Source of the DNA: Pycnopodia helianthoides
Taxonomy: Eukaryota > Echinodermata > Asteroidea > Forcipulatida > Asteriidae
Assembly: GCA_032158295.1 (NCBI GenBank)
Contig: CM063258.1
Coordinates: forward strand, 13,677,703 to 13,741,702
DNA length: 64,000 nt
Direction: 5' to 3'
Positions 20,434-32,179 of the stretch are shown in pieces (positions within the stretch are counted from its first letter, which is position 1; the number at the start of each line of letters is the position of its first letter). The position numbers were made by a program, and so were the translations under genes. The notes beneath the pieces are model-generated. The model ran no database searches and was not told the DNA's origin. It was given only the letters and a program-made list of their open reading frames with translations.

Positions 20434-20827
20434 TTAAAGACACTGGACACCTTTGGTAATTGTCAAAGACCAGTCTTCTCACTTGGTGTATCTCAACATA
20501 TGCACAAAATAACAAACCTGTGAAAATTTGAACTCAATTGGTCGTTGAAGTTGCCGTAATAATGGAAGAAAAAACACCCTTGTCACACAAAGTTGTGTGC
20601 TTTCAGATGCTTGATTGCTTGATTTCGAGACCTCACGCGCGAGGTCTCGAAATCAATTCAAATATTTTATTGAGAAATTACGTCTTTCTCAAAAATTACG
20701 TTACTTCAGAGGGAGCCGTTTCTCACAATGTTTTATACTATCAACAGCTCTCTATTGCTCGTTGCCAAGTAAGTTTTTGTGCTAACACTTTTTTTGAGTA
20801 ATTACCAATAGTGTCCATTGCCTTTAA
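20434..20827 (+). mobile_element. family T4 element with a central palindrome
   Basis: TTAAAGACACTGGACACCTT to AATAGTGTCCATTGCCTTTAA. The centre carries GATTTCGAGACCTC then ACGCGC then its inverse (20621-20654), a perfect 14-bp hairpin arm pair. Module AACAAACCTGTGAAAATTTG at 20511. Confidence 0.8.
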
Positions 20828-21004
20828 GGGCAAAGTTCAAACATTGATTCGGATTGTATTGCCAACACTTACATACTGTGCAAGTTTATTAGGTATTTAA
20901 CTTCCTCTCTCCATTATATGTACATTTGTACAATTATACATTGTTCAATCACTTTAAAAAAAATTGTTTCCATAGTCCTTCAAAAATCACCGAGAGGACT
21001 TGGT

Positions 21005-21385
21005 TGATTTTGATCCTGGGGCAAATCTCATACTGGTTGATTTTGGAGGATTTAGGCAGTAGGGATCTTACATGTACATAATCTCATACTATTTGATTTT
21101 GAAGGATTGAGGCAGTTTGGTTCCTACATAATCTCATATTGGTTGATTTTGAAGGATTGAGGGAGTAGGGATCCTACATTAATCAATGGTTGATTTGGAG
21201 GATTTAGGCAGTAGGGATCCTACATAAAGTCATACTGGTTGATTTTGAAGGATTGGGCAGTTGGGATCCTACATAATCTCATACTGGTTGATTTTGGAGG
21301 ATTGAGGCAGTTGGGATCCTACATAATCTCATACTGGTTGATTTTGGAGGATTGAGGCAGTTGGGATCCTACATTAAACTCATAC
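21005..21385 (+). repeat. minisatellite of about 55-58 bp, about 7 units
   Basis: Unit contains TTGATTTTGAAGGATTGAGG, CAGTTGGGATCCTACATAAT and CTCATACTGG. Units vary in length; the last two are nearly identical. Confidence 0.8.
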
Positions 21386-21544
21386 ATTTGTAAATATGCG
21401 AATTCTTAAGCCTTGAAATTTCAAACCTACTCCTAAAAGTTAAGCAAAAATATAAATAGATAGAAATTATTGTGTAGGTCTTGTAAACAATATTTCTGGT
21501 CCAAGGAAAGTCTTACAGATGCCAGACCTTTGGTCGAGATGGGA

Positions 21545-21730
21545 TTATAGTGTTAGCCAGAGGGGTGTCTGGGTGTCTTTTGGACACCCCTGTTTTAAAT
21601 TTGGACACCCTGTTTTATCTGTCATTTACATGTAAATGTAAATTGTAAGTGAACAATTTGGAAATCCAGCAAATTTGGACACTCTTTTAGGCTTTCACCA
21701 AATCCTGGTTAAGATGTTGGTGGGGATGTT
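21545..21730. mobile_element. family L element, inverted relative to 6930
   Basis: GTGTTAGCCAGAGGGGTGTC to CCAAATCCTGGTTAAG, the reverse complement of the 6930 copy at roughly 85-90% by eye. Confidence 0.6.
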
Positions 21731-22032
21731 TTTTTTTTCCCCCCCTGAAAATTGAGCTCGGGAAGATTCAAGCGAGGATGTTTAATATCACGCCCGGGTA
21801 GGAGTTCTCTTGTCCAGTCAATTTAAGGCCGCTACGTTGTGATCTCCTGTAACCGAGACGACGCCCACAAGACACACACTGTTTTAGCTTTACACTAACG
21901 GAATGTTGGCAACATGCTGAGTATTATTCTAACAGTGGATAATGTCAAGGTAAAAAAAAAAAAAAACGGAAGAGTTTCCCAGAACTTAAAGCTACATGTG
22001 CTCTGTACCGTTTTATGCATGCGTGAATCATC

Positions 22033-22422
22033 TTAAAGGCAAAGTATACCTTTGGTTTTTGGGACCAATTGATTGTTTTAATCCTTATAAATGTATACAA
22101 TAAAACCAACTTGAGAAAATTTCATTTCAAAAGGTGGTCGCGTTTTTGAAATATCGCCAAAATCCACAGGGAATATGTCCACGCATGAAGAATAATCCCT
22201 AATAGGAATACACAATCTGAGAAATGTTTCTGACAGAAACGTTTCCCAGATTCAAATTTTGGGATAAAAACTGATATCTTTTCCGTATCCACAGTATTTT
22301 GAATTGAAATATTTCTCAAAAATACTTTACACTCTCGAAAGTTGCTTTAATACTTCTAACCAGGTCAGTTTTTATTGCCATTAATTTTTAGAGTGATCAC
22401 CAATCGTATACCTTCCCTTTAA
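22033..22422 (+). mobile_element. family T5 element
   Basis: TTAAAGGCAAAGTATACCTT to CGTATACCTTCCCTTTAA. It has a central hairpin around CTGACAGAAACG flanked by AATCTGAGAAA-type arms. Confidence 0.8.
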
Positions 22423-22429
22423 TTCATTT

Positions 22430-22535
22430 CAATAGGGCTTTTTATGCTTTTTAAGAAGCACCTCAGAGCATTTAACAAAAATAGATTTGGCGCTATATAA
22501 ATGTATTATTATTATTATTATTATTATAATTATCT
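22430..22535 (+). mobile_element. SINE/LINE 3' tail with a (TTA)n run
   Basis: GCGCTATATAAATGTATTATT followed by TTA repeats. The same GCGCTATATAAATG tail occurs near 42.4 kb and, decayed, near 2.3 and 28.66 kb. Confidence 0.55.
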
Positions 22536-22728
22536 ACTTTGCTGTGTAGATTTTGTTCTTTAGAGAACTTGTCTTGCTATTTGTTCTACTACTGCGAAGA
22601 AGTAGTAGTCCAGGCCAATCTCCTACCTTCTGCCTACATCCGCCCAGGTAGTAGTTAATAAGCAGAAATTTAAGATCAATTGAGTACCGCATTTGCTGGG
22701 TTAAGTCTTAATCTCATTTTGTTTTGTT
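22536..22728. other. unassigned intron sequence
   Basis: Includes the short palindrome CTACTACTGCGAAGAAGTAGTAG. Nothing else recognised. Confidence 0.4.
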
Positions 22729-23094
22729 TTAAAGGCCCTGTACACTATTGGTAAGATCGAAAAACACAATGTTCACAGATTCACACATAACTTACATGGT
22801 TTAAAGTAAGTAATGGTAGAAAGGGTTCCTTAAAATATTTCTGCCTAAAAATGCTTTCGTTTCTGAGAAATGAAAAAAAAACCAATAGTTTTTATCGCGC
22901 GCGATAATAAACTCGATGTTTGAAAAACAGAAAACACATAAGGTCTCTTTTCACTATTTTCTCGTGACCTCGATGACCAATTGAGCTCAAATTTTCACAG
23001 GTTTGCTATTTCGTGTATATGGTTAATCACACAAAACATGAACTTTGTTTGCGACTGTTTTGTCAGCTCTACCAATCCTGTATAATACCTTTAA
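22729..23094. mobile_element. family T2 element, complete
   Basis: TTAA, AGGCCCTGTACACTATTGG ... CCAATCCTGTATAATACCT, TTAA. Contains TTATCGCGCGCGATAATAA. The two tips differ in their inner bases, so it looks like two half-elements joined. Confidence 0.8.
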
Positions 23095-23483
23095 AGGAAC
23101 ATTACAGAATTGGTTTTGCTAACAAAACAGTTGCTGGCAGTGTAAGCACTTTATGTAATCCACCATATACATAAACTGACAAACCTGTAGAAGTTTAGAT
23201 CGATCGGCCATCTGGGTCACGAGAAAATAGTGAAAAAAACGATTCCACATTTGCATGAAATCATATAGATTCAACAAATGAATAAAATGCTCACTGAGCG
23301 ATAAACTCCAATCGGAAAATTAGTTTATTCACTTCTCATCAAATATGGCATTTCAGACAGAATATATTTCAGGGGATGTTTTCTACTATCATCATCATTA
23401 GACCGTGTAAGTTTGATGTAAATCTGTGACCGAAAAGAATATTTATCAAGTTCTTTTCCTACCAATTCTGTAATGTCCTTTAA
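23091..23483 (+). mobile_element. family T1 element abutting T2
   Basis: Shares the TTAA at 23091-23094 with the T2 element; ends ATTCTGTAATGTCCTTTAA, with one base lost in the tip. Confidence 0.85.
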
Positions 23484-24310
23484 ATATGATTGTCCATACC
23501 CACCCAGTAGACAGACTCAGCACAATGCCATGCCTCATCGTATCCTCGCCTTGCAGAATCTGCCACCTTGACCCATAAACCAAGCTGTAAAACACCACCC
23601 ATGAATCATAGATATTGATTTTTTTTTTCTCCTTCGCCTCTTGAAGGAAGAAGAACAAATAATTTAAGATTAGTACATTTTTCACGGCGGCGTGCAGTTG
23701 ACGCTGAAGGCGAGCCCTGCCCTACATTTTTTGTTGTTGGTGTTCTCGTAGTCTGGGGGTCGTTGCAATTCTGCTTGTCCAACCCCTGAAAAGATTTATT
23801 CTAGCTTGTGCTGGAGACATTTTATGCGAAGCAAGTCGTTTGTTAATTTTTGTTGATCTTTCCACATTTTTTCCTATCTATTGTATGTAGTATGCCAGAC
23901 AGGGGAAAATTACGTATTGATATTTGCATTAATTAAAATATGGATGAGGAATTTTTTTTAGTACTGTACGTTATTGCAGCATTTCAATGCATGTAATTAC
24001 TTTGTTATCGTTAATTACCGTGAGTTTAACGAGTGTGCGTCGTTAACGCTTTGTTTTGTGAAATTAAAAAACTAACGACAAAATATTGTTGCACATTCAA
24101 TGTGCCGATCATTTAATTACTGTGGGTGTAACGACTGAGCATCGTTATCGCTTTGTTTTGTGAAATTAAAATTAACAGGAAATTTATTAGCCAGGAGTTT
24201 GAGGAGCATTTAATGAGTCATACTCATTTTCACATATTGTGAATTGCATAAAATCATAATAAATTTAAACACAGAAGGGAGACCACCATCGTTGGGCTTC
24301 ATGTACCGTT
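23484..24310. other. unassigned, with a 104-bp tandem duplication
   Basis: 24009-24073 and 24112-24175 are two copies of a unit (TAATTACCGTGAGTTTAACG; CGCTTTGTTTTGTGAAATTA). No gene seen. Confidence 0.5.
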
Positions 24311-24400
24311 ATGTCGATAGCTCAGTTGGTAGAGCGCCGGCACGTTAATCCGGAGGTCGTTGGTTCACATCCAACTCTAGTCAATTTTTCTTTGTTCAAC
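24311..24400 (+). mobile_element. SINE-B, tRNA-derived fragment
   Basis: ATAGCTCAGTTGGTAGAGCG (A box) and GGTTCACATCCAACTC (B box), then CAATTTTTCTTTGTTCAACC, the downstream sequence shared with SINE-B copies at 44.1, 56.9, 57.2 and 62.0 kb. Confidence 0.7.
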
Positions 24401-25347
24401 CCCAAATCATTATTGTTGTTATTATTAGTACAACCCCTACCATCTACTTTTCAATAAAAACACACACCACACGACCAACTTGCGAGAATTTCCTCAAATT
24501 TTGTGGTGTTTGAGTGAAAACAGCAAGAAAAGAGTTCATAATTTTTCGTAGATTTTGTACACATTTATGTAAAGCTTACTTTGATTAGGGCAATTGAAAT
24601 AAGCAGTTAGGGGGGTCTCCAATTGCTATTTCTACTATTTCGAATGCAATTCAGACGGAATTATTTCTCTGGAGGATCGGTGCTGGGTTGAACTTTCTAT
24701 TCAGTCAGCTGTCAGTTTGAAACTGGTTTATTCATTTTTTTTTAATGTATGTTTGACTAATCCTGTACTTTGGAAGCGAGTACTAAAACAAGGAAATCAG
24801 CTGGCCGTGGATGTTCAGCCTTTGAATGTGGGGATTTCAGATTTGACCTTGGGAGGCCTAGACTTGACTCAGTCATCACAGCCCACATGTAGGTAAACAG
24901 GTAGGGGTTAGAATGGAGGGGGAAGGGGAGGTAGTTGGGGGGGGGGCTGTCTGTGACTCAATTGTTATCCTTTGATAGTGTCAGAGCACGAGGACTGTCA
25001 GTTCGGGCTTTTGATTTTGATTTTTTTGAGTGGTAGGTGTGCTGTCTGGGTCAGTGTTCACAGCCAGTTTCGATCATCACATAACTAACCAATGAATTCA
25101 GAATAGGGTATCGTTTGCCCTATGGCAGTATGGTATAGACGGTGCAAATCTTGTGCGTATTCCAACTTCCGGAACCAAGCTGGTCCCAACCATACTGAGT
25201 TTTATACTTGTACGTGTGTGTGTTTTTGTTCCAACACTTTAGCTTTTAACATAGTTTATGGCTGCACAAATTATGTCATTCTGTTGGGAAAGTAAAACTT
25301 TGCCTTGAAATATATATGAAAGTAAAATAAATTGAACAATCCAGAGT
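24401..25347. other. unassigned intron sequence
   Basis: G run near 24938; no gene or transposon recognised. Confidence 0.4.
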
Positions 25348-25744
25348 TTAAAGGGAGTGTGTACCTTTGGTAATTACTCCAAAAATGAATGACCATGAAA
25401 CTTACTTGGTAAGAAGCATTGCAGCTGTTGATAATGTATAACATTTTTGAGAAACGATTCCATCCTAAGGAATGTTTTTTTTTTTTAGAGAGAGTGATTC
25501 AAAAACATTTAAATCTGAGAAAAGTTTTGTTTAGAAATCAATGTTTCTCAGATTTAAATGTTTTCTTAGATTGTGTATTCCAATTATGGATTATTCCTTC
25601 CTGCATGGACATAACCGTTTAAGACATTAGGCACCTTTTGAAATGAAATTTTCACAGGTTAGTTTTATTGTGTATATGTCTACGTTTATGTAGAATTAAA
25701 AACAACCGAACAGTTCCAAAAACCAAAGTTATACTTTGCCTTAA
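25348..25744 (+). mobile_element. family T5 element in the opposite orientation
   Basis: TTAAAGGGAGTGTGTACCTT to AAAGTTATACTTTGCCTTAA. AAACATTTAAATCTGAGAAA and its inverse form the central hairpin. An inverted copy of the module (AATTTTCACAGGTTAGTTTT) is near the right end. Confidence 0.75.
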
Positions 25745-25838
25745 GAATATATTTAGTATTCTATAAGTTTGTACTTGCTGAGCTTTTTAGGAGAGGCTGG
25801 AAATGAAAAACTGAAGAAAACATTGATAGGAAAAAATA

Positions 25839-26480
25839 GTCAGGTTCCTTTATGAAATGAGAATAAGAACTACCATAATCATTGTGTGCACAGGGAACAT
25901 GATCAAGACTGTGATGAAAAACAAAACTGAGGCTTTAAGGAGACAAAATAGTCAGGTTCCTGTATGAAATGAGAATAAGAACTACCATAATCATTGTGTG
26001 CACAGGGAACATGATCAAGACTGTGATGAAGAACAAAAACTGGGGATAAAAGAGGACATAATAGTCAGGTTCCTGTATGAAATGAGAATAAGAACTACCA
26101 TAATCATTGTGTACACAGGGAACATGATCAAGACTGTGATGAAGAACAAAAACTGGGGATAAAAGAGGACAAAATAGTCAGGTTCCTGTATGAAATGAGA
26201 ATAAGAACTACCATAATCATTGTGTACACAGGGAACATGATCAAGACTGTGATGAAGAACAAAACTGAGGATAAAAGAGGACATAATAGTCAGGTTCCTG
26301 TATGAAATGAGAATAAGAACTACCATAATCATTGTGTACACAGGGAACTTGATCAAGACTGTGATGAAGAACAAAACTGAGGCTATAAGGAGAACAAAAT
26401 AGTCAGGTTCCTGTATGAAATGAGAATAAGAACTACCATAATCATTGTGTACACAGGGAACATGATCAAGACTGTGATGA
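25839..26480 (+). repeat. 112-bp satellite array, six units, derived from family M
   Basis: Units start at 25839, 25951, 26063, 26177, 26289 and 26402 with GTCAGGTTCC. GTCAGGTTCC...CAGGGAACATGATCAAG...AACTGAGG corresponds to the interior of the family M element at 39851. The 163-codon minus frame across the array is a repeat translation, not a gene. Confidence 0.85.
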
Positions 26481-26490
26481 AGAATCCAAC

Positions 26491-27696
26491 TCTCCTGTCT
26501 GTCCATGTAATGAGTCTGACCAGTGCTTCATTCATTCCCCCCCACCCCCCCCCCCCCCCCCGAAGGCATCCTGACTCAGCCTGTAAGAGAAAACAAATGA
26601 TCCATGCTTCTTAGCTCCCCCAAGGGTCGGATCATACACACTCGCCGTGTCTCTGACTGCCAATCGAACAAAAAACACGAAAATGGACCCGTCAGGATTA
26701 CGAGGTTGAAAGTTTTTTTCGCCTAAATCCCGATGAGTCAAACGTAGATCACTATATTATGCTTGCAATTTTTGACAGTCTTTTTTTTTATATATATATA
26801 TATTATGTGTGTTTCCATGTATGATCTCATTGGCCTGACTGCATAGAGGCCCCATTTAATTAGGACGAGTGCGATGAGGAAGGGGGTTCGTGGTGGGGGG
26901 GGGGGGGGGGGGGGAGAGCTTCGACAGAGCAGTGTATGTTGTTTTTTTCTTCGTTTGTGTTTTTTTTTTCCCCCGATGTGTCACATCTTTGCAATGCGGT
27001 TGACGGGCGTCAAGATGACATGGTCATACGGGGAGATGCTGGGAAAATTAAAAAATGGATTTAGATTTATGAACAAATATTTACAGCTCACACAAAGGGA
27101 GGTTCTTATGGGGGACGGGATATAAGATGGGATTGGCGTGTGACTGAGCCTGTAATTTACAATAGGAACATTACAATGAATTGTTCATAAAAGATACAGG
27201 TGACGACCATGGTACATGTAGATGTAATGTTAAAAAAAAAAAAAAAAAAAAAAATTTCAGCAGTCATGAAAAAAACTAAAACGGAGGACTACAAATATGG
27301 ATTTTTATTTAATTTTTTTTGTTGCAGAATTTTACCAGAACACACCCAAGTGTGTAATGACCTCCATCGTGGACCCTCCTTTGTTCAACTCTTTGTCCTG
27401 ACAAACGTGGACCCCATTGTTTTCCTTTGTGATAACAAACGTGGACCTATCATCCTCGGTTTGAATGTCACTACAAACTCACACACGCACTCACATGTTT
27501 GTGAATCCCATTGTCCCGAAGTCCTATGTTTGGACTTGTTTTTTTTTTAGCGACGTCCCCGTTGGTTCTGTACACGAAAGCGAAGCAAGGACGTCCTCGC
27601 TCTGTCAAAACACCCGAATCCCTTTTTGTTAAAGTCCTCGGTTTTAATGGGTAGAAACTCTCACACGCACATAAATTTGTTTACTCTGCCAGTTAT
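26491..27696. other. unassigned, with homopolymers
   Basis: C run near 26539-26561, G run near 26895-26913, A run near 27231-27254, TA run near 26790. The 116-codon plus frame at 27200 starts through the A tract; no domain recognised. Confidence 0.4.
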
Positions 27697-27960
27697 GAAA
27701 TGAAACCAAGTATGTCAGTTTGTTATTGATCAATATTTGATAAGTAAACAAAGTTGTTTACTCTGTGGCAGAATGGAACTTGTAGGTGATTTCGTTGAAA
27801 TGAAACCAAGTATTTCAGTTTGTCATTAATAAATATTTGATAAGTAAACAAATTTGTTTACTTTGTGGCAGAATGGAAATTGAAGACTAATCTCATTGTA
27901 ATGAAACCAAGTATCTCAGATGTGTATCGATCAATATTTGATAATTTACCCAATTTTCTC
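27697..27960 (+). repeat. about 100-bp tandem repeat, about 2.7 units
   Basis: ATGAAACCAAGTAT recurs at 27700, 27800 and 27901, each followed by ATCAATATTTGATAAGTAAA or a variant. Confidence 0.7.
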
Positions 27961-28109
27961 CAACTTTAAGAATTAAAAGGTGGCGCGGGGGGGGGGGGGG
28001 GGGGGCACACCTATGTGAGTGTAAAGTGTGAAGACCTTTACGGCATTGGGTATGGGGCCCACCTAAGGGCCATGAACAAAATTGATTGTACATGCTCTAT
28101 GATCATGAG
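27961..28109. other. G run and flanking sequence
   Basis: G homopolymer at 27987-28005; nothing else. Confidence 0.4.
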
Positions 28110-28370
28110 GTAATTCCGAAGAAATAAGCCGTAGTTGGAAGAATAATTCGTAATTGGAATACACAATCTGCGAAACGTTTCATGCATTTTAAAAGCAGTT
28201 TCTCAGATTGAAATGTTTTTGAATCCCTATCTCTAAAACCACATTCCTTAGAAGGGAATCGTTTCTCAACATGTTGTACACTATCAACAGCTGCAGTGCT
28301 TCTTACCAAGTAAGTTTCTATGGTCATTATTTTTTTGAGTAATTACCAAAGGTACAACCCACCCCCTTCT
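28110..28370 (-). mobile_element. partial family T5 copy
   Basis: AATTGGAATACACAATCTGCG, GAAGGGAATCGTTTCTCAAC and GAGTAATTACCAAAGGTACA match the corresponding half of T5. Confidence 0.65.
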
Positions 28371-28499
28371 TTCAGCAGAAAAGTGCTTACTATCTTGATG
28401 TCTCCAAGAACTAAAAATAAAAACCTAATGAAAAGGTCTCCGCTCGGAGTCCAATCTGGTCATCCCTTGCACTACCAGGAGTATAGGGGGGCCGTGCTT

Positions 28500-28690
28500 T
28501 TTTTCCGTTGCGGGTCCTCGAACTTGTAACTCTCTACCTAGCTCCATCCGGACAGCCTCGTCTCTTGAACAGTTTAAGGGACTTTTAAAAAGCTACTTTG
28601 TTTTAATTTCTGTTGTTTTTGTTCACAGCGCTGTGAATCCTTTGGCAAATATGCGCTCTATAAATTCATGTTATTATATAATTCAGATTT
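28500..28690 (+). mobile_element. LINE ORF2 3' end and tail
   Basis: The frame around 28516-28608 reads GPRTCNSLPSSIRTASSLEQ then FKGLLKSYF, the C-terminal signature of CR1/L2-type non-LTR elements, followed by ATGCGCTCTATAAATTCATG, the retroelement tail. Heavily 5'-truncated. Confidence 0.7.
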
Positions 28691-29181
28691 TACGATACTT
28701 GTCTAAAGTCCTAACGGCAATCATCTAATCGGCAATCGTCTAACGTCTAAACGGCAATCATCGGTTATAAAACAGAAACGGAGGGTAAGGGTCATTCCCA
28801 ATATTGCGTACAGACTTAACCCCTGAAAGCCTGCACTTTACTCAAACGGAACTATAGTTTTGTCGCCAGTCATGAAATAAGCTTCGATGCTTATTGGTAG
28901 AAGCATATGACAGTGGGTGTTTAAGCCCGCATAGTCTCCCTTCCCACACCCACCTGTTACCCCTCTCTCCACCCACAGACATCCCTTAACCCCCACCTAG
29001 TTTCCTTCCCTGTGTAACTCCAGTTCCTTGGGTCCTCATGTAATCCCTTTCCAAGAGAGGTGCCCCCCCCCCCCCCGCCCCCACTCCCTCATGTATAATG
29101 TATGCACACAGTGTCAGAGAATCCCATCGCACTGCAATGAAACAAATAGCCAGGATATGCACAGTAAATCCCCCACACGTA
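28691..29181. other. unassigned intron sequence
   Basis: C-rich around 28930-29090, with a short GGCAATCATC/CGGCAATCGT duplication near 28715-28765. No gene. Confidence 0.4.
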
Positions 29182-29395
29182 TTAAAGGTATTACACAGGA
29201 TTGGTAGAGCTGACGAAATAGTCGCAGACAGTGTTCATGATTTGTGTGATCAACCGTAGCCATGAAATAACAAACCTGTGAAAGTTTGGGCTTAATCCGT
29301 TGTGTGAGACGGCATGAGAAAATAGTAAAAAACCTTGCACAATTTTCAGCATGTGAACACTCTGTTGTTAATTTTTAATTTTTTTTTTTAAGCAT
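29182..29395 (+). mobile_element. family T3 left half
   Basis: TTAAAGGTATTACACAGGAT, GTAGAGCTGACGAAATAG and the module AACAAACCTGTGAAAGTTTG; truncated in T-rich sequence. Confidence 0.7.
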
Positions 29396-31300
29396 CTGCA
29401 CTTTTTGGCCAGCACCCAACAAAAATAGCGTCAGTGTGCGTCAGCCAAAGATTTGTAAACAAAAAGATTGTTTATAATCAAACCTAAATTATTATGATGA
29501 AACTATGTAATAAAAATACCCTGGATTGCACAATAAAACAAATACAAATTCATTGAAACCCCCCTTCCTCCCCCCCCTGAAAAAAAAAGTAAGGATATTT
29601 TGTTTTGATTCAAGGCATCGCATGGTCAGACTGACCTTTCATACAATTCCCACCTTCCCCACATGTTGGATAGAAAATCCACTGATAAATTCATGTACTG
29701 CACGATCGTGTAAGCACAGCAGTAGCAGTAGCACGTGAGCAGAGCTGCCATGAACTCTCCCGATCCTGCAGAAAGTTCCCTGAAAAATAGACCAATCTTT
29801 CCATGTTCCGATGAACAGATTTGGCAATCTTCCTGAATACGGAAACTTTGACCCTATTATGTCCAATGTAATTCTAAATATCTCCCCCTGATTGCTGTAC
29901 AAAATCTCCCCCGATTGCAAGCTGCAAATGTTGGCAGCGCTTGACAGTGTCATAGGTGTGGCAAATAAATGCACATAAATTGTTTACAACTGTCGCATTC
30001 GGTTCTGGGCCCAGATGACTTGTCCTCACAGAGGATTCGTTTTCGTCGCATTTGCATCGGTCGAGCCAGAACTTCAAAGTTCCTGGATTGTAGTAAACAT
30101 GTTCCCCCCCCTGAGTAGACGGTGATCATCGTCGGCGGTAAGAACACTGTACGTGCACCCCTTGGAATTCAGTGTAAATCAGGATAAAAATAACCCTTGC
30201 GGTTTTCAACTTGTGTCAACTCGGCGATTCTGGCATCCAAAGAAACCCTGGGAATTCTCGGAAAATCTGATTATTTTTTAATTTCATCGGACTTTAGCTC
30301 GTTTAAAATTCTTGGGTATTGACTCAAACCTTCAGAAAGACCAGCAAAAAAAAAAATGCTCGGTGAAAAATGTGTTTGCTAGTCAAAATATCTAGCATGT
30401 AGGATTTCCTCGTTTTTTTTTTTTACCGGAGTATGGCAAAATAGGAAATCAAGTTTGTTTTAAATTCAATCATATATTTTGAGCCTTGGTTCCCCCCCCC
30501 CGGATCAATTTATGTTATTAAACATTGTTTTGCGGTCGATCCATGAAAGAATCTTGTGGATGACAAGAAAATTTTTTGAAATTTGATTGTCTCATACAAA
30601 TATTAATAGAATTTCATATAATATGCAGTCCCATGTGTTTTGTCTTTCATTATGAAATGCATAGAAATATGTATTTAAAGATATGCATCACCAGATTTGG
30701 TTGCCAATTATTTTGTAAACCAATTAGTTAGAACATTAAATGGTTATTTCTGTCATATTACAGGAAGTTATCAACTTTCATTTGAGATGATGTGGAAAAA
30801 AAATATAAAAAAATCTGTCAACGTTTAGTAAAAATGAGTTGATAAATACAAAAATAATGAATTTTTTGTTGGAACCAGACATTAGATAAAAATACCTGCC
30901 ATGTACAAGCAAATTGCATTAGCATTTCGTGAGTTGTGTGTGGCATACACAATTTTATGGGTTTAGAGCAACATCAGCTGTCAAAAGTGGTTTGGAGAAA
31001 ATTTTTTGTCGTCTTAATTTGGACGAAAAACAAGTGATACAAATTTAAAGATTACAAATCGTAGAGTAGCTCAGATACAGATAATTACAAGGTCATTTTC
31101 ATATATCATATTATGTTTCCGATAGGAGTTTTAAAAGAAGCTCACAGTTATTGTTGTCAAAATTAAAGATGGTGCTAGATATGGAAATATTTACCCACCT
31201 TTCAGAAACATGATTAGCATGATTAGAGGCGGTTTTAATTTTTTAAAAGCATCCCTCGTTTTTTCCCGGTTGTGAGGTCGTAAACGCGGAGCAAGTTCGG
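29396..31300. other. longest repeat-poor stretch of the intron
   Basis: AT-rich from 30290. A minus frame at 29639-29974 is GC-balanced and of normal composition but matches no family I know and lacks clear splice context. No other feature is supported. Confidence 0.4.
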
Positions 31301-31301
31301 G

Positions 31302-31670
31302 TGGCTGACTAGGGTCGACTAGACGTAACCGCAGTCGATCGGGATGTCAGCCAAACGCTGCGTGGTTTAACTAGCTAGTCTAACTGGATCAACCCTAGTC
31401 CCAGAGCACTGTGACTCTAGTCAACTCGCGAAGTTACGCCACAATTAATGAGTAATGGTTAGGTTCTGTTTAATATGACAGTAATTTATCATGAGGGGAA
31501 TAGTTTATAAAGCACTAAAATAGAGAAAACAATAGAAATTGTACTAATAAAATGAAACTGAAAAATGACATTCCCATAATTTGTTTCGTTTTAAACAGAC
31601 GTGTTAATATTGCTCAACAAAATACATTGACGTACTATTTTGACTAGTCGATCGACTAGGAACGCTCGAG
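31302..31670. repeat. cluster of GACTAG/CTAGTC motifs
   Basis: GACTAGGGTCGACTAGACG at 31307, TAGCTAGTCTAAC, CCCTAGTCCC, CTCTAGTCAACTC, and GACTAGTCGATCGACTAGG at 31641. CpG- and palindrome-rich against an AT-rich background. Confidence 0.5.
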
Positions 31671-31837
31671 TGAAAAACAGACCACGCGTGCGTGATTTTA
31701 AAATCGCAATTTGACGAAAGGTCAGCAACAGAACTTGCTCATGGCTGTTGCGTCTTCAGCCGCTATTTTTATGTAAATCAAATTTGTTCACATTTGGCAA
31801 GAGAGTGAAAGCAGTTGTCTTGCGGAGGTTCCTCGTA

Positions 31838-32025
31838 CCAGGGTGTCCACGTCGCCATCTTGTTTTTTAACCCGTTCAAAAACAGTGCAACCACACTGAG
31901 GCTCGAAGGGGATTATAGTCTGGCGCCGCTTCTGGTCGGATGAAAAATCAGTATTCAGTAGCCTACAGGGAACGTGACAAACAGAAGATGTGGACAGTAT
32001 GATGAAGGTGTGTTTGTGAGTCATT
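31838..32025 (+). mobile_element. diverged family M element
   Basis: CGCCATCTTG, CACTGAGGCTCGAAGG, TAGTCTGGCGCC, ACAGGGAACGTGAC and TATGATGAAGGT keep the family M order seen at 39851. Confidence 0.55.
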
Positions 32026-32179
32026 GTATGAAGTGAAGTGGATTCTGAGAAGTCACGCGAGGGGGGAAGAAAAAAGTCGTTGATTTCATCGCCAGAATGT
32101 ACACAACGAACGAGGGGAGCATGCTCAAATTTGACGACATGCCTCTTACTGTCAACAGACAACAACAAAAAATCAAAAA

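Noticed and set aside
24313..24386. Possible tRNA-Asn gene (GTT at the anticodon position)
   Set aside because: The anticodon stem is mispaired, position 33 is C rather than T, and the same sequence with a constant downstream tail recurs in several damaged copies, as expected for a SINE.
26015..26506. 163-codon minus frame with repeating hydrophobic blocks, resembling a membrane protein
   Set aside because: It coincides exactly with the 112-bp satellite and shifts frame between units.
29639..29974. 111-codon minus frame of normal amino-acid composition
   Set aside because: No family recognised and no supporting splice signals. Kept as unassigned rather than called a gene.
31788..32168. 126-codon minus frame
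   Set aside because: It overlaps the diverged family M element at 31838-32025 and has no domain.
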